20,195 nt of DNA from Gammaproteobacteria bacterium. GTDB taxonomy: Bacteria; Pseudomonadota; Gammaproteobacteria; Eutrophobiales; Eutrophobiaceae. Under the pieces are notes generated by a model. That model saw only the letters and a program-made list of their open reading frames with translations. It did no database searches and had not been told where the DNA came from. Location of the stretch: NCBI GenBank assembly GCA_015661095.1, contig JACVQI010000089.1, forward strand, positions 1-20,195, given 5' to 3'. Both the position numbers and the translations under genes were made by a program. Positions 1 to 7,243 of this stretch are shown here, piece by piece. Position 1 is the stretch's first letter, and each line of letters begins with the position of its first letter.

Positions 1-340
1 CCCCGGTGACCAATGTGTTCCACACACACACAATAATTCCTTGATCTCCGGTGTGTTGTATTTGAAGGTTTCAGAAACCAGTGGCGATCTCATATTTTAT
101 CGAGATATTCTGAGTCTGATTCCATTTCCACCAGCACTCGATCTCGATATAGATTCACCTAATATTTATAACTGCAAACATTTTGGTCATAGACCAAAGA
201 CGAATGAGATCTGTTTGTTCCCATCAGTTGTGATGCATTCTGCAGCACTGAATGAATCTGAAGAAGAAAGATGGTGTTTACCCTTTAACGTTTTCGTCAG
301 AGGTAACATTGGGGGAATACATAAACTAAGCTTGAAATGA
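1..340 (+). CDS. 2OG-Fe(II) oxygenase, TIGR02466-like, 3' portion only
   Basis: The gene runs in from the left edge: the frame is open from base 2 and stops at 338–340, so no start is present. The visible 112 residues begin P-G-D-Q-C-V-P-H-T-H-N-N-S, then S-G-V-L-Y-L-K-V, S-G-D-L-I-F-Y, L-F-P-S-V-V-M-H-S and E-E-R-W-C-L-P-F-N. This matches the end of TIGR02466-type putative 2-oxoglutarate/Fe(II) oxygenases: a metal-binding His pair in H-x-H-x-N-S-x-x-S-G, the distal His in the FPS..xH segment, and the Arg before the final strand that binds 2-oxoglutarate. The HTH motif is encoded by a short CA dinucleotide run (about 20–32). Substrate is unknown. The fold assignment is fairly secure; the function is inferred. 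A TonB receptor and a second 2OG oxygenase follow within 5 kb. Confidence 0.75.
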   Translation, partial: PGDQCVPHTHNNSLISGVLYLKVSETSGDLIFYRDILSLIPFPPALDLDIDSPNIYNCKHFGHRPKTNEICLFPSVVMHSAALNESEEERWCLPFNVFVRGNIGGIHKLSLK

Positions 341-438
341 CGTCAGTTGAGTACCAGAAGGTGAAGTTATTATTGATATAAATGGAATTGCCGCAAGAAT
401 TACTACACTCTATATATATTTACAGGTGATACCTGTTT

Positions 439-960
439 CTACTTTTCTCTGCTCACTTGAATAAAGCCGCTAAGCCTTGAAGTCGTCAATCTGAAACTAT
501 TTCCCCACCGCGATGGAGAGATTCGAACCGTATCACCTGTCTTTAAAGCAAAGCGTTTAGGATGCACCTGCTGCCATACCTGACCGCTATTCAGAGTGAT
601 ATTCCACATATTCGGTTTTATACTATTCAGGGCTGATATCTCATCTAGAAGTTCTTCATTGCCCGTATTTGTAGTGACTACCTGAGCCTGTTTTTCTGTG
701 CCAAAGGCGTCCACGCGATCATGATTTGTAGCAGCGCCGGCTGCAGGTGCATTAGGTATAGTACTCCGATCAAATCCGACAATTTTCTTTGCAGTATCGT
801 CCTTACTCCTGGAAGAGTTTGTCGTCGCATTCTGCTGCTTCAGTGCCTCATTGAGGGCAGCTTCCAGGCAGGTTACTCTCATTTCTCTGTCTGTATATTT
901 GGCGCAAGCCAGAAAAGCGCTATCCTGAGCGTAAGACAACGGTGAGACTAGTCCTATCAA
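439..960 (-). CDS. Small exported protein with C-terminal NGQVWQQ-type domain; start uncertain
   Basis: 173 residues from a TTG at 960. The N-terminus has a hydrophobic stretch ending S-Y-A-Q, a likely signal-peptidase site, then C-A-x-x-x-D-x-x-x-R-x-x-C-L-E-A-A. This resembles the 'RLxCYD' start of a widespread proteobacterial family of unknown function. The middle is Ser/Thr/Asn-rich linker. The last 60 residues carry the family's conserved I-T-L-N-S-G-Q-V-W-Q-Q and L-K-T-G-D-T-V-R-I. No molecular function is established. The TTG start leaves a signal peptide with no basic N-region and no Shine-Dalgarno. The open frame continues upstream through R-P-R-N-F-C-L-W-A, a better signal peptide, but has no ATG/GTG/TTG there. 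An ATG at 998 lies one frame off, so a small indel at the 5' end is possible. Divergent from the 2OG oxygenase at 1209. Confidence 0.6.
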   Translation of the reverse strand: MIGLVSPLSYAQDSAFLACAKYTDREMRVTCLEAALNEALKQQNATTNSSRSKDDTAKKIVGFDRSTIPNAPAAGAATNHDRVDAFGTEKQAQVVTTNTGNEELLDEISALNSIKPNMWNITLNSGQVWQQVHPKRFALKTGDTVRISPSRWGNSFRLTTSRLSGFIQVSREK

Positions 961-1208
961 GGCCCAAAGGCAGAAATTTCTTGGCCGATGTAGCGCATAA
1001 GGAAAGTCTATAATTCTGATTTTTATAATAATACAGACGCCTCAAATAATTCGTAGAATTAGAGAATAATGGATTTAATTTGATGAGACAATCACATTAT
1101 GAAATGAATTCCATAATTTTTACAGGATAGCGATTGTTTAATTTATGTGGCTAGTTTTATCTCGTAAACTGGGTTCCTGGAGTGAAAATTCAATAGGGTT
1201 TCAATAAT

Positions 1209-2285
1209 ATGAAAAAAGGTTCTTCCAATTCAATACTCACAAAAGCTGAGGAACTTGACTCAAAAGGAGACCACGACGAAGCGATCAATATACTGGCACT
1301 GGCCACTCAGCAAGGCGACCAGATCGCAAAGACTGCGCTTGGCAAGCGTCTGTTGGTGGGTGATCGTGCACCCTATCTGCCCAGAGAAGGGGCCGAATTT
1401 ATCCTTGAAGCGGCCCAAGCAGGAATTACCGATGCGATTACCCTTGTTGCCGTCTTTCAAAGCATAGGGATATTCCAGCAGAAAAATTGGAAGCAGGCTT
1501 TAAATACTCTGGCTCATGCGGCAGCACTGGGATCGGAATCTGCTCGTGAACAACTGGTATTGCTTGCTGAAGCCGGTGAGCCCGATTCAGATAAAAGTCT
1601 TTTGACCGAACCGGATCCTGGCTTCTGGATTCAATATCCAGCCAACATCAATCTTCAAAATTGGCTGGCTGCACCTCCCGCAACCACTCTAAATGAAGAC
1701 CCTCTGATAAAATCATTTCCGGAGTTTCTACCGGCACCGGTGTGCCGGTGGCTTATCCGTCTGTCCAGCCAGCGTCTGAAACCGGCGCTGGTCTATGATG
1801 CAGTAACCAAGCGCAACTATCAGTCCGCCAAGCGGACCAATTCCATAGCAGAATTCAATCTGGTGGAAAATGACCTGGTTCATTTTCTAATCCAGGAACG
1901 CATGAGTGCGGCCTGTGGCGTACCCATGGTACAGATGGAAGGAACTGCAATCCTTAATTACCAACCAGGTCAGGAGATTTCGGACCATTATGATTTTATC
2001 GATCCGGATCTGCCCAATTACCAGCAGGAAATCACCGAAAATGGCCAACGGATAATTACCTTCCTGATTTACCTAAATGATGATTACAGCGGTGGGGAAA
2101 CAGTCTTCCCGAAACTTGACATCAGTCATAAGGGAAAGACGGGCGAAGGATTTTTTTTCGTCAATGCATTAGCGAATGGAAATTCTGATCTGCGAACGCT
2201 GCATGCCGGCACACCGCCGCAAAACGGGGAGAAATGGATTGTGTCGCAGTTTATTCGCAACCGGACTGTGAAATATATCCTGTAG
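1209..2285 (+). CDS. Sel1-like repeat / prolyl 4-hydroxylase-type 2OG-Fe(II) oxygenase
   Basis: 358 residues. Residues about 10–125 are alpha-helical Sel1/TPR-like repeats (A-E-E-L-D-S-K-G-D-H-D-E-A, G-A-E-F-I-L-E-A-A-Q-A-G, L-A-H-A-A-A-L-G-S), normally protein-protein interaction scaffolds. Residues about 165–355 form a P4Hc-type double-stranded beta-helix with a complete site: Fe(II) ligands H260 and D262 (H-Y-D-F-I-D), H332 (L-H-A-G-T-P), and K342 (G-E-K-W-I-V-S) for the 2-oxoglutarate carboxylate. The core strand R-I-I-T-F-L-I-Y-L-N and G-G-E-T-V-F-P are textbook for the family. It probably hydroxylates prolyl or other residues on a protein or peptide; the substrate is unknown. No signal peptide, so cytoplasmic. 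The start is the ATG at 1209, with a weak AGGG about 11 nt upstream. It converges on the TonB receptor gene. Confidence 0.88.
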   Translation: MKKGSSNSILTKAEELDSKGDHDEAINILALATQQGDQIAKTALGKRLLVGDRAPYLPREGAEFILEAAQAGITDAITLVAVFQSIGIFQQKNWKQALNTLAHAAALGSESAREQLVLLAEAGEPDSDKSLLTEPDPGFWIQYPANINLQNWLAAPPATTLNEDPLIKSFPEFLPAPVCRWLIRLSSQRLKPALVYDAVTKRNYQSAKRTNSIAEFNLVENDLVHFLIQERMSAACGVPMVQMEGTAILNYQPGQEISDHYDFIDPDLPNYQQEITENGQRIITFLIYLNDDYSGGETVFPKLDISHKGKTGEGFFFVNALANGNSDLRTLHAGTPPQNGEKWIVSQFIRNRTVKYIL

Positions 2286-2293
2286 CGGGCTCC

Positions 2294-2329
2294 AAAAAAA
2301 ACAGCCGGCCCAGGGCAGGGCCGGCTGTT
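2294..2329 (-). terminator. Rho-independent terminator of the TonB receptor gene
   Basis: A perfect 12-bp inverted repeat (2300–2311 and 2318–2329, arm AACAGCCGGCCC) with a 6-nt loop. Read on the minus strand it is followed by a run of eight T (complement of A 2294–2301), the canonical intrinsic terminator. On the plus strand the GC stem is not followed by a T-run, so it is at best a weak block for the upstream oxygenase transcript. It lies in the 66-bp gap between the two convergent genes. Confidence 0.92.
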
Positions 2330-2351
2330 ATGAATAGTATTACTCCACAGA

Positions 2352-5300
2352 TCAGAAGGTTGCTTTCACACCGATGTACCAGCGACGTCCCAGTTGATCG
2401 TAATTACCATTGGTTGCGTCAGTATTACTATCCACACCAGGGATTGCTCCGACCACGACTATATCCTCGTCCAGCAGGTTGTCGACACCGACACGGAAAG
2501 AGTATCTGTCCCAGTTGTAAGTTGCACCCATGTCGAAGATATTATAAACACCGGCGCCTAATGTTGTCGTATTGGGGTTCGTGGCTGCCGCTTCAGATTC
2601 AATGCTGGGCAGGTGGCGCCAGTTCATGCCAATATAGAAGTCATTCCATGTGTAGCTGAAAGTGGTATTCGTCTTATAGTCGTAATTACTACCCTGACCC
2701 GCAGCAAAACCACCCAGTGTACCGGTTGCATCGTTAACGACACCACCCTGCTCAGCCTGATACTCAAATAAATCCAGATAGTTGACGAGGGCATGTATCC
2801 CGAATGACCCCGGACCGAGATCGTGGCTCCAGTCAAGCTGCATATCCACGCCTACGGTTTGGGTACTACCCAGGTTGAAGAAAGGCGCATCCACTTCCGC
2901 CCGGTCACCCGTGGTAGGATCACGGCGGATCATCCGACAGAATGAGTTGTTGACGTCATAGGTCGGGTTAGATACACCGTTATAGTTCATACAGTTGTTA
3001 TACACCGTTGCTACGGAGATTGGCGCAATAGTGTCAGCCAGCTCTATGTGATAGAAATCAACAACAAGAGTCAGGTTGTTCAGCCAGTCATGGTTAAACA
3101 TGCCGTCAAAAGGATTAGAAATGACCGTACCTACAGTCCAGGTTTTGCCTTCTTCCACACCTAAGTCCGCGTTACCCTTAAATATCGCAATTTCCAGCGG
3201 GAAGAACGGTGGAGTCTGCCGGTGGAATCCAGATGGGCCGGAGATGCCGGTAATACTGTAGGTCTGCGTATCAAAACCGGAGGTACTGTTACCGATAATG
3301 GCACGGCACAGAGCCTGCACCTGCAGTCGGTCCGGGTTGCCCGGAACATTACCCCAGGACGACAGGGTGGTTACGGAACACGGATCCTGATCGGGATGAG
3401 CAACAACCGTCAGGGTGTTCGCGGCAAACAGTTCATTGATGTTCGGTGCACGTGTGGCAAATTGATAACCGCCCCGGAAAGTAAGCCAATCACGGGCCTC
3501 CCAGGTGCCCAGGCCCTTCCAGGTGCTGACGCCACCAGCAGTGTTATAATTGGAATAGCGATAGCCGCCCTCCACTTCCAGCTTTTCCAGTACGGGGATC
3601 AGCAGTTCAAAGTATCCTTCCGTCACATCCACGTAACCACTGGTGGAGGCATTGGAAAAGATACCAATGGGATTATCGAAAATTGTTTCCGAACCGTCGT
3701 TGCCCGGATGAAACTTGAACTCGTTTTCACGGTAGGTACCACCTACAGAAAAAAGCACTTCACCGGCCGGAAGTTTAAACCAATTACCAAACCCGCCCTG
3801 TAAATTACCTTCGATAATATCCTGGGTCAGGGTGGATTGGTTGAGCATCCGGCTGTCAATCCCCCTTTCGCATTCCGGATCCGGCACAAAACTAGCAAAG
3901 ATTGGGAGACCGGTAGGACAGTCTATGTTATAGCCTCGGCCTGAGTTTTGATAACCGGGTAGACTGCTGGCAAAATTGACGCCCCTGCCGAAATTCGGTC
4001 GCGAAACCAGAAACTGGTAACGCTGCAGGGAAATCAGATTCTCGTTTTCGTCAAGAACGTCGGTCTGTCCACGGGAATAATAGAGTTCCCAGGACCAGTC
4101 ATCGTTCATCAGTTCCCCTCTTAAACCTCCCATGATCTGCCAAACATCATTGGTATGTATTGCGTCTATGGGACCGCTGAAGTTCATTACCTGGTACAGG
4201 CTCCAGTCACCGGCGGGAGTAGTGCGGGAATCCAGCAGTGTGTTCAGATTGGCTGGCAATGCCCGACCGTCGCGGGGTATCGGTGCCTGCCATATGGTAA
4301 CGGCCGGGGGGATGCCGCCGCGTGTCTTAATTTCCTGTTTAACGTAGTTACCCTGGAGAAAGCCGCTGATATTATCCGTAATGTCGTAATCACCACTCAT
4401 GAAGATAGAGTGTCTTTCCATGGGTGCGGACAGGTATCCTGTCGTTACGTTCTGTAGCAGATCACCGTTACTCAACTTCTTTACCATGGAAAAGTTGCCG
4501 CAGTCCAGACAGTTGAGCGGGCCGTTGTAGCCATAGCCCTGTTTGGTGACGAAGATGGTACCGTCCTGATTGAAGCGGAACTCGGAATTACGACCCACGG
4601 AGCCGGCTGGCGCCTGGGGAAACAGGGAATCAACCACCGCCTGGGAAGGCAGGTTTGTTCCACCTGCTATGGTTGGTCCACCTTGACCGCCTGCGTAGCT
4701 GGGCATATTCATGAAGCCGCCGCCGCCGTTGGCCGGGTCCATCCAACCGTTGACGAAGAAATCCCGATCTCTCTGCAAAACTGCATCACGTTTGTACCAG
4801 TCCATTCCAATCATGATATTTCCACGTCCTTCGTCTGCGTTAGCGCCCACCAGTATGCTGAATTTGTTTTCAGCGCCATCGGACTCCCCAGTCTGGCCGG
4901 TCTGGTAATCCAGTTCGATACCCTGGAAATCGTCCTTGAGGATGAAATTCACCACACCCGCCATGGCGTCCGCGCCATACACGGCAGAAGCCCCACCGGA
5001 GATGATTTCCACGCTTTGAATGGCTGAAGCCGGAATGGTATTGATGTCAACCACCAGGGTGGCGTTGGAAGGCTGCGGGCGCTTACCATTGATCAGCACC
5101 AGATTACGGTTGGGGCCCAATCCACGCAGGTTCAGGGTGGAGGCGCCGGGTGTATTGGAGGCAGAACTCTGGACGTCGGCTGCACCGGCACCGAACTGAG
5201 TGTCTCCCGGGGCAAACTGGGGTAACTCGTTAAGGACCGATTCGATACTAATAGTTGATGAGTTTTCGAATGCTTCGGCACCTACCGTCATCACCGGGCT

Positions 5301-5474
5301 GGGTGCAGACAGGTCTCTTTTGGTAATACGCGAACCGGTGACTGTGATCTCTTCCAGGCCACCCTTAGTATCCTGAGCATAGGTGAAATTATCTATTCCG
5401 CTGCCCATCATTGCGCAAGCGACCGATACTGCCATAGACAGTTTTTTTCTACGGAAAATCTTTTTAGATTTCAT
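2352..5474 (-). CDS. TonB-dependent outer-membrane receptor
   Basis: 1,040 residues from the ATG at 5474, chosen over the TTG three bases earlier because a GAGGGGG Shine-Dalgarno sits 4–5 nt before the ATG. Basic N-terminus and hydrophobic signal peptide (S-M-A-V-S-V-A-C-A-M-M) with cleavage near T-Y-A-Q. TonB box L-E-E-I-T-V-T-G-S-R-I at about 40–50. The plug domain follows (S-V-L-N-E-L-P-Q-F, L-N-L-R-G-L-G-P-N-R-x-L-V-L-I-N-G-K-R, V-E-I-I-S-G-G-A-S-A-V-Y-G-A-D-A-M-A-G-V-V-N-F-I-L). About 800 residues of beta-barrel end in a terminal aromatic (V-K-A-T-F), as BamA substrates do. It imports a ligand across the outer membrane using TonB/ExbBD energy. The ligand is unknown; the plug style and large size resemble receptors for peptides, oligosaccharides or other organics rather than classical siderophore receptors. 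Single-gene transcript. Confidence 0.95.
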   Translation of the reverse strand: MKSKKIFRRKKLSMAVSVACAMMGSGIDNFTYAQDTKGGLEEITVTGSRITKRDLSAPSPVMTVGAEAFENSSTISIESVLNELPQFAPGDTQFGAGAADVQSSASNTPGASTLNLRGLGPNRNLVLINGKRPQPSNATLVVDINTIPASAIQSVEIISGGASAVYGADAMAGVVNFILKDDFQGIELDYQTGQTGESDGAENKFSILVGANADEGRGNIMIGMDWYKRDAVLQRDRDFFVNGWMDPANGGGGFMNMPSYAGGQGGPTIAGGTNLPSQAVVDSLFPQAPAGSVGRNSEFRFNQDGTIFVTKQGYGYNGPLNCLDCGNFSMVKKLSNGDLLQNVTTGYLSAPMERHSIFMSGDYDITDNISGFLQGNYVKQEIKTRGGIPPAVTIWQAPIPRDGRALPANLNTLLDSRTTPAGDWSLYQVMNFSGPIDAIHTNDVWQIMGGLRGELMNDDWSWELYYSRGQTDVLDENENLISLQRYQFLVSRPNFGRGVNFASSLPGYQNSGRGYNIDCPTGLPIFASFVPDPECERGIDSRMLNQSTLTQDIIEGNLQGGFGNWFKLPAGEVLFSVGGTYRENEFKFHPGNDGSETIFDNPIGIFSNASTSGYVDVTEGYFELLIPVLEKLEVEGGYRYSNYNTAGGVSTWKGLGTWEARDWLTFRGGYQFATRAPNINELFAANTLTVVAHPDQDPCSVTTLSSWGNVPGNPDRLQVQALCRAIIGNSTSGFDTQTYSITGISGPSGFHRQTPPFFPLEIAIFKGNADLGVEEGKTWTVGTVISNPFDGMFNHDWLNNLTLVVDFYHIELADTIAPISVATVYNNCMNYNGVSNPTYDVNNSFCRMIRRDPTTGDRAEVDAPFFNLGSTQTVGVDMQLDWSHDLGPGSFGIHALVNYLDLFEYQAEQGGVVNDATGTLGGFAAGQGSNYDYKTNTTFSYTWNDFYIGMNWRHLPSIESEAAATNPNTTTLGAGVYNIFDMGATYNWDRYSFRVGVDNLLDEDIVVVGAIPGVDSNTDATNGNYDQLGRRWYIGVKATF

Positions 5475-5532
5475 CAAACCCCCTCTGATTTATTTAAGTT
5501 TCACAGATCTGGTGTGGAATTTGCCCTTACAA

Positions 5533-5561
5533 AGAATAGTTGTTTAATTGATTTTTATCAA
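5533..5561 (-). promoter_or_regulatory. Sigma70-type promoter for the TonB receptor
   Basis: On the minus strand a -35 box TTGATA (5556–5561) and a -10 box TATTCT (5533–5538) are separated by exactly 17 nt. Transcription would start near 5526, giving a leader of about 50 nt before the ATG at 5474. The boxes match consensus at 5/6 and 4/6 positions. The surrounding sequence is AT-rich. This is a motif match only. Confidence 0.55.
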
Positions 5562-5825
5562 CAACATTTAGAATAATAGTTTGAAGAAAATTACATTGGT
5601 GTGAAATTTGCTTTAGTAATTAATAAATCACTTCGTTTTTTGGATAGACTGATAGAGATATAAACGCGCCTGCTTATTGAATCGCTGGCTTTCATCGAGG
5701 GGTATGGCCTATGGGGTGCTGATCACAGCTGCCCTGGAAAGAAATCCCGGGTATATATTCGTAATAAAATCCCTTTAGAAACCAAATTGCTGCGCGATCA
5801 TCTTGTCAATCTGTTGAGAAATAAG

Positions 5826-5855
5826 GGCTAATCGTTAAGCATCCCTTAATTAGCC
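5826..5855. repeat. Two-segment hairpin in the gene-poor interval
   Basis: GGCTAA (5826–5831) pairs with TTAGCC (5850–5855). Inside it TTAAG (5835–5839) pairs with CTTAA (5845–5849), leaving a 3-nt bulge and a CATCC loop. There is no T-run on either side, so it does not read as a standard terminator. It overlaps the end of a short unassigned frame. Function unknown. Confidence 0.4.
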
Positions 5856-6362
5856 ATTTCTGCTGTAATGATGATTAGGGAATAGGATATTATTCATCGG
5901 AAATTTATCCATTGTCAGTTAAAGGGGACAAGGCAAAATGTTTATATTTCACAGAATTGGGCTTCATGCTCATCACCCTCGGATAATGGTAGCTGCCCAC
6001 CTCCTGCGCCAAAAGGGCGATAAATAACCGCAGGTTCTCCGCCTCCATAGCCTTTAATCGCTATTCGTCCGACACCTCCATGCAGCCTTTTTCGAACCGA
6101 ATATCCGTATTTGGACTCCTCCAGTAAACAAGTATCACGATTTTCAAAAGGTAAGATGCGTATGTATATTCGATATTTTTGATGGAGACGTTATCTCCTG
6201 ACCCTGAATGTATGCGCACCTCATTTTCTAAACTGGCCGATGAACTCAATGGCTCGCAAATCGGAGCGGGTTTGATCAAGGTAGAAATCCTTAGTGAAAT
6301 TCCTGTTAACCATCATGATCAGATACAAGCAACGATAACAATCGTGTTTGACGGCTTTCCCC

Positions 6363-7241
6363 ATGAAGCAATTGCTTAGACAACCACTGCTGCATTTCTT
6401 GCTGATAGGCGGCATGCTGTTTTTAGTGTTCGAACTTATATCGCTAAAATCAGCTATTGCGCCTGATGCTAAAACCATTGTCATCAACCACGAGGCGTTG
6501 CTGGATTTCATGCAATACCGGTCCCAGGCATTCAACCGGCAATACTTCTCGCAACAATTCGATACCATGAGCCCGCCGGATCGGCAGCGGTTGATCGACG
6601 ATCTGGTGCGAGAGGAGGTCCTGTATCGGGAAGCGCTGGCCTTACGGCTGAACGATAATGACTACGTTATCAAGCGGCGCCTGGTACAAAAACTGGAATT
6701 TCTCACCCAGGGGTTCATCAGCGCCGGCGGCGGACTGACTGAAGCGGAAATCAAGGTTTATTACAACGACCACAAAAACGAATATTACGCGCAACCCTTC
6801 GTCACGTTCACTCATGTGTTTTTTGATTATGAACGCCATAACCGTGAACAAGTCCGACTGCTGGCCGAGAATACCCTGCGGGAATTGAATGGCAAACAAG
6901 TGGCCTTCGCGGACAGCCTGCAATACGGCGACCGCTTTTTATATCACGCCAATTACGTGGAGCGGACGCCCGATTTCGTTGCTTCGCATTTCGGCGTCGC
7001 AACGGCGGAAGCGATCTTCGCTTTGACGCCGGACGACAAACACTGGTACGGACCTTATGAGTCGTCTTACGGTTTGCATTTAATCCTGCTGATCAAAAAG
7101 GAATCCGGTCGATTCCCGGAGCTGGCGGAAATCATCGAGCGTGTGCGGGACGACGCTGAACAGGCACGCGTGCGCGAGAAAACCGAAGCGGCCATCAACG
7201 ACATTGTTAAAACTTACGCTGTGAAGATAATCCCGGATTAG
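6363..7241 (+). CDS. Membrane-anchored PpiC/parvulin-type peptidyl-prolyl cis-trans isomerase
   Basis: 292 residues from the ATG at 6363. The family typically begins L-L-R-x-P-L-L-H-F-L-L-x-G, and here M-K-Q-L-L-R-Q-P-L-L-H-F-L-L-I-G fits exactly, so the TTG at 6348 is not preferred. One N-terminal membrane segment (about residues 8–27) anchors a periplasmic domain. A SurA/PrsA-like helical part follows (R-L-I-D-D-L-V-R-E-E-V-L-Y-R-E-A), then a rotamase domain with F-V-T-F-T-H-V-F-F and, near the end, G-P-Y-E-S-S-Y-G-L-H-L-I-L-L. It should assist folding of exported proteins by prolyl isomerisation or as a chaperone. It is 2 nt upstream of the HupE-like gene, so the pair is probably co-transcribed and translationally coupled. 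No strong Shine-Dalgarno is visible. Confidence 0.88.
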   Translation: MKQLLRQPLLHFLLIGGMLFLVFELISLKSAIAPDAKTIVINHEALLDFMQYRSQAFNRQYFSQQFDTMSPPDRQRLIDDLVREEVLYREALALRLNDNDYVIKRRLVQKLEFLTQGFISAGGGLTEAEIKVYYNDHKNEYYAQPFVTFTHVFFDYERHNREQVRLLAENTLRELNGKQVAFADSLQYGDRFLYHANYVERTPDFVASHFGVATAEAIFALTPDDKHWYGPYESSYGLHLILLIKKESGRFPELAEIIERVRDDAEQARVREKTEAAINDIVKTYAVKIIPD

Positions 7242-7243
7242 CA

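Larger units (their letters stand above)
5475..6362. other. About 0.9 kb without a convincing gene
   Basis: Contains the receptor promoter and leader (5475–5561), then AT-rich sequence. Several short open frames look gene-like but lack family recognition or a start. On the plus strand a frame of about 50 codons ends at an L-L-R-N-K-G-stop near 5831. On the minus strand two overlapping frames lie between 5880 and 6190, one glycine-rich (G-Y-G-G-G-E-P-A-V-I-Y-R-P-F-G) with no ATG/GTG/TTG. On the plus strand a 66-codon frame (6179–6379) overlaps the start of the isomerase gene. None has a clear ribosome site. The region may hold decayed gene remnants or regulatory DNA; I cannot decide which. Confidence 0.5.

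Noticed and set aside
721..945. Plus-strand frames antisense to well-supported genes, here and throughout
   Set aside because: They mirror conserved genes on the other strand, have no family resemblance and no ribosome sites.
5475..5477. TTG start for the TonB receptor
   Set aside because: The adjacent ATG at 5474 has better Shine-Dalgarno spacing and is the stronger start codon.
6061..6279. 72-codon minus-strand frame
   Set aside because: No family match, no Shine-Dalgarno, and it overlaps a second open frame; coding status cannot be shown.
6179..6379. 66-codon plus-strand frame before the PpiC gene
   Set aside because: No recognised family, no ribosome site, and it overlaps the start of a well-supported gene in another frame. 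Kept only as part of the unassigned interval.
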